Shown: piece after piece, positions 42,518-50,842 of the stretch
Layout: the number at the start of each line of letters is the position of its first letter
Position numbering within the stretch: the stretch's first letter is position 1
NCBI GenBank assembly: GCA_963745405.1
Contig: CAVUWY010000003.1
Location: forward strand, 124,001-188,000
Direction of reading: 5' to 3'
Source: C-114 sp963745405
GTDB taxonomy: Bacteria > Chloroflexota > Limnocylindria > Limnocylindrales > CSP1-4
DNA length: 64,000 nucleotides
Made by a program: the position numbers and the translations under genes
Notes under the pieces: model-generated
Told to the model about the DNA's origin: nothing
Databases searched by the model: none
What the model saw: only the letters and a program-made list of their open reading frames with translations

Positions 42518-43609
42518 GTGACGACGACCTCGAAGCAGCCTGGCCGTTCTGACACGGCACCCGATCCGGAGGCCGGCCGTTCCCGCGGATCGCGGGCAGG
42601 TACGAGCGGCGCGGCTCGGCGCACTCGAGCGCACGAGCCCGTCATCCGCGTCCGCCTCTTCGATTCGGACCGGACCGACGAGGAGCTCGAGTTGGAGCCG
42701 GCCCTCCGTCGTCGCGTCAGCGACCGCCAGCTCCTCTGGATCGACCTCGAGGGTCCCCCCGGTGACGAGATCCAGCAGGCGATCGCAAAGCGGATGGATC
42801 TCAGCCCGACGACGCGCCGCGCGCTCGGGATCCCCGGTCATGCCGCGCACATGGCGCTCCACGGGACGTACTTCCACGTCCGGGTCGCCACGGAGGCGGA
42901 TCACGAGCCGAGCGAGAACCCCCGCTGGCTGGACCTTGTGGCCGCCGGGAACGTCGTCCTGACGAGCCACGCCGCGCCGATCCCCTTCCTCCAGGATCTC
43001 GACGACCGGATCGAAGCCGACGCCACGGTCGGCGTCATCGACGCTCCTGCATTCGTCGCGACGGCCCTTGACGCGGCCGTCACGAGCTACTTCAAGTCGG
43101 TCGACGACATCGAGGCGGAGGTCGACCGCCTCGACCGGCGCGCGCTGAGCCGTCAGCCCGGGGACGATGTCCTCGCCGATCTCGTTGCACTGAGACGGCG
43201 TATCGGGCGTCTGCGACGCGTGCTCAGTGACGAGCGCGAGGTATTCGCAGCCTTCCGCGCGGCGGACTTCGGCGCGGTGGCGCCCGACGAGGACAGCGCC
43301 GCGTTCCAGGCGCTCGCGGACCGCTTCGAGTCGGCCCTCGGAAGCGTCGAGGACAGCCGTGACCTCCTCCTCGGCTCGTTCGACATCTTCATGACGAGGA
43401 CCGCCCAACGGACGAACGACGTGATGAAGATCCTCGCTCTGGCGACTGTCCTCCTCCTGCCTGGATCGCTGATCGCCGGCCTCCTCGGGATGAACGTGAC
43501 GGTCCCGCTGTCGAAGGACGACCCATCGAGCTTCTGGATCGTCGTCGGCGCGATCGTCGTGCTCGCGATCGCCGTGCTCGTACTCGCCCGGTTTCGCCGG
43601 TGGATCTGA
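42518..43609 (+). CDS. CorA-like divalent cation (Mg2+) transporter
   Basis: 363 residues. Large cytoplasmic domain with a basic start (SRAGTSGAARRTRAHEPVIRV), long helix VDDIEAEVDRLDRRALSR and LRRRIGRLRRVLSDEREVF, then MKILALATVLLLPGSLIAGLLGMN with the GMN pore motif near residues 324-326, and a second helix IVVGAIVVLAIAVLVLARF. Two C-terminal helices and GMN define the CorA superfamily; it may carry Mg2+, Co2+ or Zn2+. GTG start. It overlaps the PhoD gene by 10 bp. Confidence 0.9.
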   Translation: MTTTSKQPGRSDTAPDPEAGRSRGSRAGTSGAARRTRAHEPVIRVRLFDSDRTDEELELEPALRRRVSDRQLLWIDLEGPPGDEIQQAIAKRMDLSPTTRRALGIPGHAAHMALHGTYFHVRVATEADHEPSENPRWLDLVAAGNVVLTSHAAPIPFLQDLDDRIEADATVGVIDAPAFVATALDAAVTSYFKSVDDIEAEVDRLDRRALSRQPGDDVLADLVALRRRIGRLRRVLSDEREVFAAFRAADFGAVAPDEDSAAFQALADRFESALGSVEDSRDLLLGSFDIFMTRTAQRTNDVMKILALATVLLLPGSLIAGLLGMNVTVPLSKDDPSSFWIVVGAIVVLAIAVLVLARFRRWI

Positions 43610-45330
43610 CGGGAGGCAGGCAACGACATGCGGCGGCCGGCCACCCGGCGACGGCGCTCGTGCTGGGCCCGCTCCTTCGGCACGTCGGCGAACGAGACGC
43701 TACGATCTGGCTCGAGACGTCGACGACCTGTGCGGTCACCATCCGCGTCGCCGGCCTGACCGCGACCGAGAGGACGTTCGAGGTCGCCGGACACCACTAC
43801 GCGATCGTCGCCCTGTCCGGCCTCGACCCAGCCTCCTCGAGCGAGTACGCCGTCGACCTCGACGGCAGCCCGGTCTGGCCGCTTCCGGACTCGCCGTTCC
43901 CGCCGAGCCGGATCCGGACGCTCGCTCCGACGACGGGCGCGGTCCGCCTCCTCTTCGGCTCATGCCGGGAGCCGGGGGACGAACCTGGTCGGGCCGGCTC
44001 CGATCCCGACGTCCTGAGCGTCTATGCGATGCGGATGGCCAGCCAGGCGCACGAGACGTGGCCGGACCTACTCGTGATGATGGGGGATCAGGTCTACGCG
44101 GACGATCCGTCGCCAGCGATGCGTCGCTTCATCCGCGACCGACGCGCCCACAGACCGGGCCCGCGAGACGAGGTCGTCGACTACGAGGAGTACGCGGCCC
44201 TATACGCGGAGGCCTGGGGCAGACCGGAGATCCGATGGCTCCTGTCGACCCTGCCGAGCGCGATGATCTTCGACGACCACGATGTCCGGGACGACTGGAA
44301 CACATCACACGCCTGGCGCGAGGACATGCAGGCTACCGAGTGGTGGGAGGAGCGCATCACGGCGGCGCTCATGTCGTACTGGGTCTACCAGCATCTCGGC
44401 AACCTCTCGCCCGGCGAGCTGTGCACGGACGCGACGCTCGCCGCCGTTCGCGCTGCCCGAGATGGCGCCGATGTTCTCCGATGCTTCGCGCAGGCGGCGG
44501 ATCGCGAGGCCGACGGTGCCAAGGGCACGATGTGGTCGTTCCGCCGCGACCTCGGACGGGTCCGGTTGCTCGTGATCGACTCGCGGTGCGGACGCATCCT
44601 CGCCAACGGGAGCCGCTCGATGGTCGCCGGGGATGAGTTTCGGTGGATCGAGGAACAGGTGGAGGATGGCGCGTACGACCACCTCGTGGTCGGTACCTCG
44701 CTGCCATGGCTGCTCCCACGAGCGCTCCACGACATCGAATCGTGGGACGAGGCGATCAGTGATGGGACCCGGGGCCGCACCATGGCCCGCTTCGGCGAGT
44801 GGCTGCGCCGGGCGGTCGACCTCGAGCACTGGGCGGCATTCCGCGAGTCGTTCGACCAGTTGAGCGAGCTCTTCGGTCGGGTCGGCCGGGGAACCGGCGG
44901 CGAAGTCGCACCGGCGACGATCTGCGTCCTGTCCGGCGATGTCCACCACAGTTACGTGGCAGAGGCCGTGTACCCCGAGCCCATCACATCGAGGGTCTAC
45001 CAGATCACCTGCTCGCCGATGCACAACACGATCCCCCGGGCGATGCGGTTCGTGTTCCGCCTCGGCTGGAGCACCCGGGCTGCCCGCGCGACGAGGGTTC
45101 TCGGCCGGCGGTTCGGTGTCCCGGCGCTCCCGATCGAGTGGCATCACCCGGCAGGGCCTCAGTTCGGCAACGAGCTCGCCCTGCTCGCATTCGATGGCCG
45201 TTCGGCGAGCGTGACATTCGAACGAGCGCTGCCGGCGCCGGCGCTCCTACCCGGCGAACAGCGGGGACTGCGCGACGAAGGCCTGGCCGTCGCCACCGAG
45301 CTCTCGCTGACCGCGACCGAGAGCCGCTGA
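43600..45330 (+). CDS. PhoD-like metallophosphatase (alkaline phosphatase D family)
   Basis: 576 residues. N-terminal PhoD domain (LVLGPLLRHVGERDATIWLE, then the Fn3-like part with VRLLFGSCRE), catalytic motifs DLLVMMGDQVYADDPS, MIFDDHDVRDDWN and VLSGDVHHSYVAEAVYP. These ligate Fe/Ca or Mn in PhoD phosphodiesterases. No signal or Tat motif at the chosen start, unlike secreted PhoD, so it may be intracellular. GTG start lies inside corA, so the two are coexpressed. The pairing of a cation channel with a metal phosphatase is unusual. Confidence 0.85.
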   Translation: MDLTGGRQRHAAAGHPATALVLGPLLRHVGERDATIWLETSTTCAVTIRVAGLTATERTFEVAGHHYAIVALSGLDPASSSEYAVDLDGSPVWPLPDSPFPPSRIRTLAPTTGAVRLLFGSCREPGDEPGRAGSDPDVLSVYAMRMASQAHETWPDLLVMMGDQVYADDPSPAMRRFIRDRRAHRPGPRDEVVDYEEYAALYAEAWGRPEIRWLLSTLPSAMIFDDHDVRDDWNTSHAWREDMQATEWWEERITAALMSYWVYQHLGNLSPGELCTDATLAAVRAARDGADVLRCFAQAADREADGAKGTMWSFRRDLGRVRLLVIDSRCGRILANGSRSMVAGDEFRWIEEQVEDGAYDHLVVGTSLPWLLPRALHDIESWDEAISDGTRGRTMARFGEWLRRAVDLEHWAAFRESFDQLSELFGRVGRGTGGEVAPATICVLSGDVHHSYVAEAVYPEPITSRVYQITCSPMHNTIPRAMRFVFRLGWSTRAARATRVLGRRFGVPALPIEWHHPAGPQFGNELALLAFDGRSASVTFERALPAPALLPGEQRGLRDEGLAVATELSLTATESR

Positions 45331-45451
45331 GGCACTCGACTTCAGGCAGTGAGGCGTCGTGTTCATGTAATGGGAGATGGCTCACGGTCACCTCTCGACG
45401 CACGGTCCGGCCGGTAGGGTGAAGCCGAAAGAAGCCGCTCAGGATCATCCG

Positions 45452-45890
45452 ATGCCGTCACTCATCAAGATCGGCCGCCTCGTCCGGATCGCCACCCTGC
45501 CCGAGACGCGCCGCGCGGTCGTCGCAGCTGCGAGATCCGAGAGCCTGCGTGACATCGCCCGGCGTGCGGCCACCGATCGGGCGGCGCTGGCTCGGGATCT
45601 CATGAACCCGGCCAACGCGCGAGAGGTGTTTCGCTCCGCCTTGCGCCATCCGGCGAGTCGCGAGCTCGGCAGCGCCAGCCTGTTGTTCATGCCCGGCCGC
45701 TACGTCGGGCTGGGCTGGGTGGCGGGCTGGGCCGCGGATCGAAATCATCCGCAAGTACGTCGATCCGCCGGTCGATGTACCCGACCCACCGGCTTTCGAT
45801 CGGCCGCTCAGGAACGTGACGCCGGGATCTGGCGACGATCGGGTGGGGCAGCGACCGGGCGAGCGACCGCCCGAGACGCGTCCGCGGTGA
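45452..45890 (+). pseudogene. Frameshifted small gene of unknown family
   Basis: ATG 45452 (AGGA upstream) opens a plausible reading: PSLIKIGRLVRIATLPETRR, ESLRDIARRAATDRAALARD, VFRSALRHPASRELGSASLL, ending FMPGRYVGLGWVAGWAA. Around 45731-45745 the sense reading moves by one base: in the next frame it continues as IEIIRKYVDPPVDVPDPPAF and DRPLRNVTPGSGDDRVG to a TGA at 45888. The original frame continues only as an Arg-rich shadow. Either a true one-base indel or a sequencing error. Without the shift it would encode about 146 residues. Confidence 0.55.
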
Positions 45891-45923
45891 GGTCCGACGA
45901 GCCGGCCCTCGCACGACCTCCCT

Positions 45924-46022
45924 CGACCACAGAAGGGCTGGAGCGACAAGCGCGAACGCCAGTACGAGCACATCAAGGACAGCTGCGAGGATCGCGGCCT
46001 CGGCGAGGACGAGACCGAGGAG
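45924..46022 (+). pseudogene. Remnant of a small KGWSDKRERQYEHIK-type protein
   Basis: Frame at 45927 reads PQKGWSDKRERQYEHIKDSC then EDRGLGEDETEE, the well-conserved front of a small bacterial protein family that normally begins MP(Q/K)GWSDKRERQYEHIK and continues AEEIAARTVNKERA. Here the start codon position is CGA, a stop lies 36 bp upstream in frame with no start between, and the conserved second half is replaced by unrelated residues. So both ends are lost. Confidence 0.65.
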
Positions 46023-46112
46023 TACTCGCCGAGGGACCTCGTGGCTCAGGCCGCCCCGGCCGAGGATCGACGGCCTCGATCCGCCTGCTCGAGGAGGCCG
46101 TCGCGGTCATCC

Positions 46113-46205
46113 CGTCACGGCTTCCAACAGGTCTACCTGCACCAGGTCGGGCCCGATCAAGCCGGATTCTTCGACTTCGCCGGGCGTGAGCTCCTCGGTC
46201 GATCG
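46113..46205 (+). pseudogene. C-terminal remnant of an F420-dependent LLM-type oxidoreductase
   Basis: In the frame of 46119 the sequence reads GFQQVYLHQVGPDQAGFFDF then AGRELL. GFDxVYVHQIGPDQEGFFRFYxREVLP is the conserved end of a family of F420-dependent class-flavin (LLM) oxidoreductases. Nothing of the ~300-residue catalytic part remains upstream. It is a decayed fragment, no start. Confidence 0.55.
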
Positions 46206-46420
46206 ATCCCGGCGGGGGAGCGGCCCGCTGATCGCCCGGGCGCCATCGTCGGCGAGACCCTGTGCTGGCGGGGCCTGAGTTGCCGGGCCCCACCGCGCCA
46301 CCGGCGCCGACTGCCGCGAATCTGCAAGGCGCCGGTGATGCGGCCGTTGAGCCCGCCGCCGGTGGCGGTCGCTAGCGTTAGCCGGAGCCCACCCGAGCGT
46401 GGGGCCAGTGTGAGGTACGA

Positions 46421-47536
46421 ATGACCGCCATCGTGTCCCTGTTCGGGATCATCGGCCGGTTCGCCGGCGATCTCCTGACCGCCGCGACCGGTTGGGCCGG
46501 CACCCTCATGTTCGGGCGCGTCCCGCAGAGTCATCGACGCTACCTCGCTGCGATGATGAGCGGCTCGGTGCTGTGGGCCATCCTCGTCCTCGGGTTCCTC
46601 GTGCCGGGCCTGGCGGCCTGGAGCCTGTCCACCACTCCCCATCCGTCGTTCATCACCAGCTCGTGGCTGACCTTCGTCGTCACGCTCGGGGTGATCGTCG
46701 TGCCGCTCGGCGTCGGCGCGGCCGCGCACCTCGCGCCGGCCGACGGCAAGCGCGCCGGCGGCATCCGCGGTGCCGTCGAGGTTTCCCGCGGGTACCTGCT
46801 CACGCCCGTGATCGCCGGCCTGCTCGTGTTCCTCGCCGGTGTCGGCATCGTGCGCAAGGCGCGGAGCACTCGACACGGCTGGTCCGATACCCATATCCCG
46901 ATCGTCGTTCCGCCCGATGGCTACGACGACACCGTCGCCACGATTCACGACGCCTTGACCGCGGCGGGGATGCCGCTGCAGGTCGAAGTCGCCTCGCGGG
47001 TGCTCAGCCTGCCCGGGTGGGTGCTCACCCACCTAGCCGGGCCGAACGTACGGCACCTTCGGCCCGATCGCCTCATGGAGCTGTGCGGCACCGACGTCCG
47101 GGTCGGGATCTATCCGTCCGACGTCGCCGTCTCGGCGACGGCCGAGCTGCGGACGCCGATCAGGGCGACGATCGTGGCCGCCCTGGCGCGCGCGGACGCC
47201 CATTTGACGACGAGCGCCGAATCCCAGAAGGTCGAAGACCGGCTCAAGAAGGTCATGGTCGCGGCCTCGGACAGCCGCCCGCCGGCCTATGAGCCGTCGG
47301 CGATCGCCGCTATCGACGCCACGTTGCTCGCGCTCGAGGTACCCGATGAGGAGTGGGACGTCCTCTACCGACTCCGGCTCCAGGCAGAACGCGACCTGCT
47401 GCGACGGGCCTTCGGCGGGATGACGGCGGTCGCTTCTCTGCACACGGAGGCGCCGCTGCCCGCGGCCATCGTCGAGCGGTCCGACGAGATCGGCTCCCGC
47501 CGCGAGCCGCATGTGGCCCAGGTGCCGGCGCTGTGA
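46421..47536 (+). CDS. Unknown multi-pass membrane protein heading the lipid-phosphate operon
   Basis: 371 residues, not recognised. About four hydrophobic segments in the first half (AIVSLFGIIGRFAGDLLTAA, SVLWAILVLGFLVPGLAAWS, WLTFVVTLGVIVVPLGVGAA, LLTPVIAGLLVFLAGVGIV), then a ~220-residue soluble region (HIPIVVPPDGYDDTVATIHD, EVASRVLSLPGWVLTHLAGP, LKKVMVAASDSRPPAYEPSA). The soluble part predicts a mixed alpha/beta domain with HLRPDRLMELCGTDVRVGIYP as a distinctive block. GAGGTA lies before the ATG. Its end overlaps a PAP2 gene by GTGA, tying it to phospholipid-phosphate metabolism. Confidence 0.75.
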   Translation: MTAIVSLFGIIGRFAGDLLTAATGWAGTLMFGRVPQSHRRYLAAMMSGSVLWAILVLGFLVPGLAAWSLSTTPHPSFITSSWLTFVVTLGVIVVPLGVGAAAHLAPADGKRAGGIRGAVEVSRGYLLTPVIAGLLVFLAGVGIVRKARSTRHGWSDTHIPIVVPPDGYDDTVATIHDALTAAGMPLQVEVASRVLSLPGWVLTHLAGPNVRHLRPDRLMELCGTDVRVGIYPSDVAVSATAELRTPIRATIVAALARADAHLTTSAESQKVEDRLKKVMVAASDSRPPAYEPSAIAAIDATLLALEVPDEEWDVLYRLRLQAERDLLRRAFGGMTAVASLHTEAPLPAAIVERSDEIGSRREPHVAQVPAL

Positions 47537-48231
47537 GCGCGACACCGATCCCGGCCGGCGAACGGCCGGGGCGCGCCATCAGCGCGGGCTCAGCGACGAT
47601 CGCCTGGCCGATCCTCGCGATCCTCGGCCTCGCCGGGTTCGTCGCGCTGACGCTGTCGCTCGCCGGTGGCACCGTCTTCCCATTCGACAGGCCGCTCGTG
47701 GACTTCGCGCATGCGTGGGCGGGTCCGGCGATCATCTGGCAGGCGGTGTCGCAGTCGGCGAATATCCCACTCATCGTGATCGGCGTCGGCTTCGTCGCCT
47801 GGCTGCTGTGGCACCGCCGCTACCGTGAGGCGCTCCTCGTCATCGCCGTCCTCGTCGCCGTGACGGCGGGCAGCGAGGGCGTGAAGCAGCTGACGGCCCG
47901 CCAGCGCCCGACCGGCAACGGCGACGGGATCCCCGGCGTTGTGTACAGCTACCCATCCGGCCACATCCTCGAGTGCCTCACCATCCTCGGCATGATCGCG
48001 CTGCGTTTCTGGCGGACGACGAGCCACCGTCGGCTCGCCGTGCTCCTCGTCGCGCTCGTCGTGATCGAGGTCGTGCTCGTCGGCATCGCCCGCGTGGCGC
48101 TGCAGGAGCACTACCCGACGGATCTGCTCGGCGGCCTGCTCGGCGGGATCGGTGCGCTCGGCCTCTACGCCTGGTTCACCCGGCCCGGCGGGTGGGCGGA
48201 CCGGCCTCCGTTGCGGACGAGGACGACATGA
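47533..48231 (+). CDS. PAP2-family lipid phosphatase (first of two)
   Basis: 232 residues with five to six membrane helices. PAP2 catalytic motifs: KQLTARQRP, YSYPSGHILE and ARVALQEHYPTDLLGG (the two catalytic His and metal-free phosphatase triad). Acts on phosphatidate, undecaprenyl-pyrophosphate or similar at the outer face of the membrane. GTG lies in a four-base overlap with the upstream gene and the stop overlaps the next gene by ATGA. Confidence 0.9.
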   Translation: MSATPIPAGERPGRAISAGSATIAWPILAILGLAGFVALTLSLAGGTVFPFDRPLVDFAHAWAGPAIIWQAVSQSANIPLIVIGVGFVAWLLWHRRYREALLVIAVLVAVTAGSEGVKQLTARQRPTGNGDGIPGVVYSYPSGHILECLTILGMIALRFWRTTSHRRLAVLLVALVVIEVVLVGIARVALQEHYPTDLLGGLLGGIGALGLYAWFTRPGGWADRPPLRTRTT

Positions 48232-49043
48232 GCCAGGGACCGGCCAACGGTACGGTCGGCGGCGAAGCCGGCCCCCTCGGGCCCGACCCGGGGAGCGGAT
48301 CGGCCACCGGCCCCACCGCACCGCCCCTACTCCCGTCGGCGCCGGAGCTCGGTCTCGCGACGGCCACCGTCGTCGTCGGCTTCGCAAGCCTGACCGCCTG
48401 CCTCGTCGTCCTCGGATCGGTCGCCGAGGGCGTCCGTTCCCAGGAGGTGTTCGCCCTCGATTCGTGGGCCACGCCCTTCCTCCACGGGATCTCGTCGCCC
48501 GGGATGGACGCCGTGATGAACGCGATCACCGACGTCGGGACGATCTGGGTGATCCTCCCGCTGCTGATCGCGTTCGCCGTGTGGCTGCTGCGGTCGGGGC
48601 ATCGCCGGTCGGCCGTGTTCCTCGTCGTGGCCGTGCTCGGCAGCGCGGTCCTGCAGTTCACGATGAAGCCGTTCTTCGCCCGTCCGCGGCCGGAGTTGCC
48701 GTGGGCCCAGGTGCTTCCCGACTACAGCTTCCCGAGTGGCCACACGATGAACGCGGCGATCTTCTACGGCGGGATCGCCCTCGTCCTCTGGTCGCTGTAC
48801 GGGCGCCGGATCGGTCTCGCCGCGCTCGCCATCGCGGCCGTCATCGCCGTCGCGGTCGGTGTCAGCCGGATCTACCTCGGCTACCACTACCTCACCGACG
48901 TCGTCGGCGGGCTCGTCGCCGGGGTCGCCTGGCTGCTCGTCGTCGGTGCCGCGTTCCGGGCCCGGCCGACGTGGCGCCGCTGGCGGTCGAAGGACGGCAA
49001 GATCCATCGACCGATCGATCCGGGCCCGATGGCCGCCCGATGA
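48228..49043 (+). CDS. PAP2-family lipid phosphatase (second of two)
   Basis: 271 residues. Hydrophilic Gly/Pro-rich N-terminus (~45 residues), then helices and the motifs KPFFARPRPELPW, YSFPSGHTMNAAIF and SRIYLGYHYLTDVVGG. Only distantly similar to the preceding PAP2 protein, so not a recent tandem duplicate. Overlaps the next gene by ATGA. The pair may give two substrate ranges for one lipid-phosphate cycle. Confidence 0.9.
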   Translation: MSQGPANGTVGGEAGPLGPDPGSGSATGPTAPPLLPSAPELGLATATVVVGFASLTACLVVLGSVAEGVRSQEVFALDSWATPFLHGISSPGMDAVMNAITDVGTIWVILPLLIAFAVWLLRSGHRRSAVFLVVAVLGSAVLQFTMKPFFARPRPELPWAQVLPDYSFPSGHTMNAAIFYGGIALVLWSLYGRRIGLAALAIAAVIAVAVGVSRIYLGYHYLTDVVGGLVAGVAWLLVVGAAFRARPTWRRWRSKDGKIHRPIDPGPMAAR

Positions 49044-49939
49044 AGACCGCCTTCGTGGTCGGGCGCAGCCGGAAGGGCAAGCAGAACGGACGGATCGTCC
49101 TCCGTGTCCGCCGGGCCCTCCGAGCCGCGGGCTGGACGGTCGACAGCCGCCTCGTGACCCGGAAGCGGGAGCTCGAACGCGTGGCTCGGCGAGCCGTCAA
49201 GCACGGGTGCGACGTCGTCGTCGCGGTCGGTGGCGACGGCGCCGTGGTCCGCGTCGCCTCGGCGTTGGCGGAGTCCGACGCCGCGCTCGGGATCATCCCG
49301 ACCGGGACCGGCAACCTGCTCGCCTCGAACCTCGGGATCCCGCACGACGTCGAGCAGGCGACGGACGCCGTCATCTCCGGCCGCATCCGTCGCATCGACA
49401 TGGGCCGCGTCGTGACCGACGGCAAGACCCGCGACTTCGCCGTCGCGGCCGGCGTCGGCTTCGATGCCGACGTGATCGACCACACGGCCGCATCCCAGAA
49501 GCTCCGCTGGGGCAAGCTCGCCTATCTCGCGAACGCGCTCGGCCAGGCGGGCTCGATCCAGAACGTCGACCACGAGGTCACCCTCGACGGCTCGACCGAG
49601 GTCATGGAGGCCGCCCAGGTCTTCATCGCGAACTTCGGGAAGATGCTGCCGATCATCCAGCCGCGCCGGGCGATCCGCCCGGACGACGGTTACCTGGACG
49701 TCATCGTCGTCCGGGCGTCGGGACCGCTGCCGGGCCTCATGGCCAGCTGGGAGGCCCTTCGCCAGCGGGACCTCGGTTCGAGCTCCGGCGGACGCGTGTT
49801 CCGGGCCCGAGCGCGCGAGATCCGCATCGAGACCAGGCCGGTCAGGCTCGTCGAGACCGACGGCAATATGGTCGGCCGCACGCCGCTCGTCGCGACCGTC
49901 CTGCCGAAGGCACTGAGGGTGATCGTCCCGAAGAAGTGA
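49040..49939 (+). CDS. Diacylglycerol/lipid kinase family protein (DagK/YegS-like)
   Basis: 299 residues. VVVAVGGDGAVVRVASALAE is the GGDG catalytic loop and IIPTGTGNLLASNLGIP the second nucleotide motif; GVGFDADVIDHTAASQKLRW and DDGYLDVIVVRASGPLPG fit the family. It phosphorylates diacylglycerol or a related lipid with ATP at the inner face. Together with the two PAP2 phosphatases upstream it makes a phosphorylation-dephosphorylation pair. ATG overlaps the PAP2 stop. Confidence 0.92.
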   Translation: MKTAFVVGRSRKGKQNGRIVLRVRRALRAAGWTVDSRLVTRKRELERVARRAVKHGCDVVVAVGGDGAVVRVASALAESDAALGIIPTGTGNLLASNLGIPHDVEQATDAVISGRIRRIDMGRVVTDGKTRDFAVAAGVGFDADVIDHTAASQKLRWGKLAYLANALGQAGSIQNVDHEVTLDGSTEVMEAAQVFIANFGKMLPIIQPRRAIRPDDGYLDVIVVRASGPLPGLMASWEALRQRDLGSSSGGRVFRARAREIRIETRPVRLVETDGNMVGRTPLVATVLPKALRVIVPKK

Positions 49940-49976
49940 TCCGGGCCGAGTGCCGGGGATCATCACAGGAGAGCTG

Positions 49977-50189
49977 ATGCGTTATCTGCTCGCGATCCTG
50001 CTCCCGCCGATCGGGATGCTGTCGGTCGGAAAGCCATTCCAGGCGCTCGTGTGCCTCATCCTCATGGTCACCGTGCTCGGCTGGCCGTTCGCGTCGCTCT
50101 GGGCGATCCTGACGGTCCACGGTGCGTTCGCCGACCGGCGGGCCGAACGGATCATCCGGGCCCAGGCCGAGGCTGCGAAGAGCCGCTGA
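49977..50189 (+). CDS. Pmp3/YqaE-like small membrane protein
   Basis: 70 residues, two membrane helices. LLAILLPPIGMLSVGKPFQA and LILMVTVLGWPFASLWAILTVHG match the PMP3/UPF0057 pattern, a family linked to membrane potential and salt or cold stress. AGGAGA precedes the ATG. The stop shares one base with the next ATG (TGATG), so it belongs to the same transcript as the lipid genes. Confidence 0.82.
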   Translation: MRYLLAILLPPIGMLSVGKPFQALVCLILMVTVLGWPFASLWAILTVHGAFADRRAERIIRAQAEAAKSR

Positions 50190-50695
50190 TGCCCGAGCCG
50201 CTGGCCCGGCCGGAGACCGAGCCACTCGTCCGAGCCGCGGCCGGGCTCCGCCATGATGTCGGGCGGGCCTACGAGCGTCACGTCCGGGGGAAACCGGTCG
50301 AGGCGTCGACGGCTGCGACGATCGCGTATTTCATCACGCTCGTCGTTGTCCGGGCGTTCGTGACCGCCACGCACGGACAGACGCGGGACTACGTCGACGT
50401 CGCCGGCGTGCACGTCCACCATCTCGTGATCGGCATCGTCGCAGTCCTCATCGCCGGGGTGTTCGCCCTCGACGAGGTGCTCCGGCTCACCCGGGCCGTG
50501 CTGTTCGGGATCGGGGCCGCCCTCGTGCTCGACGAGTTCGCCCTCCTTGTGTTCCTCAGGGACGTCTACTGGCTCCCGCAGGGGATCCTCAGTGGGTTCG
50601 CCCTCGTCGTCGGCCTCGTTGCCCTCGCGGTCAATGCGTGGCGGGGGCGACCGTTCCTCAGAGAAGTGACGGGGAACCTGCGACGTAGATCCTGA
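50189..50695 (+). CDS. Unknown integral membrane protein with HVHH motif
   Basis: 168 residues with about four membrane helices: IAYFITLVVVRAFVTATHG, LVIGIVAVLIAGVFALDEV, AVLFGIGAALVLDEFALLVF and GILSGFALVVGLVALAV. VAGVHVHHLVIG and LVLDEFALLVFLRDVYW are well-ordered His/Asp/Glu-containing blocks inside or at the edge of helices, hinting at metal binding or a lipid head-group site. No assigned family function known to me. Last gene of the membrane-lipid unit. Confidence 0.75.
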   Translation: MPEPLARPETEPLVRAAAGLRHDVGRAYERHVRGKPVEASTAATIAYFITLVVVRAFVTATHGQTRDYVDVAGVHVHHLVIGIVAVLIAGVFALDEVLRLTRAVLFGIGAALVLDEFALLVFLRDVYWLPQGILSGFALVVGLVALAVNAWRGRPFLREVTGNLRRRS

Positions 50696-50842
50696 CCTGA
50701 GCCGGCCTTTCGGTCGAGCCGGCCCGCCCGTCACTGCGACCGGCTCGGGACGACGGCCGGTCATGCTGGCCGCTTGCGGCTCCGGCACGCGCACGCCACA
50801 ATCCGCTGGCGCGATGGGGCAGGTGCGTCGATCGAGGGTGAG

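Larger units (their letters stand above)
45891..46420. other. Gene graveyard before the membrane-lipid operon
   Basis: 530 bp without an intact gene. It contains the two protein remnants described separately. From about 46210 to the next ATG no homology is evident; TAGCGTTAGCC near 46373 may be part of the promoter for the next operon. Confidence 0.6.
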
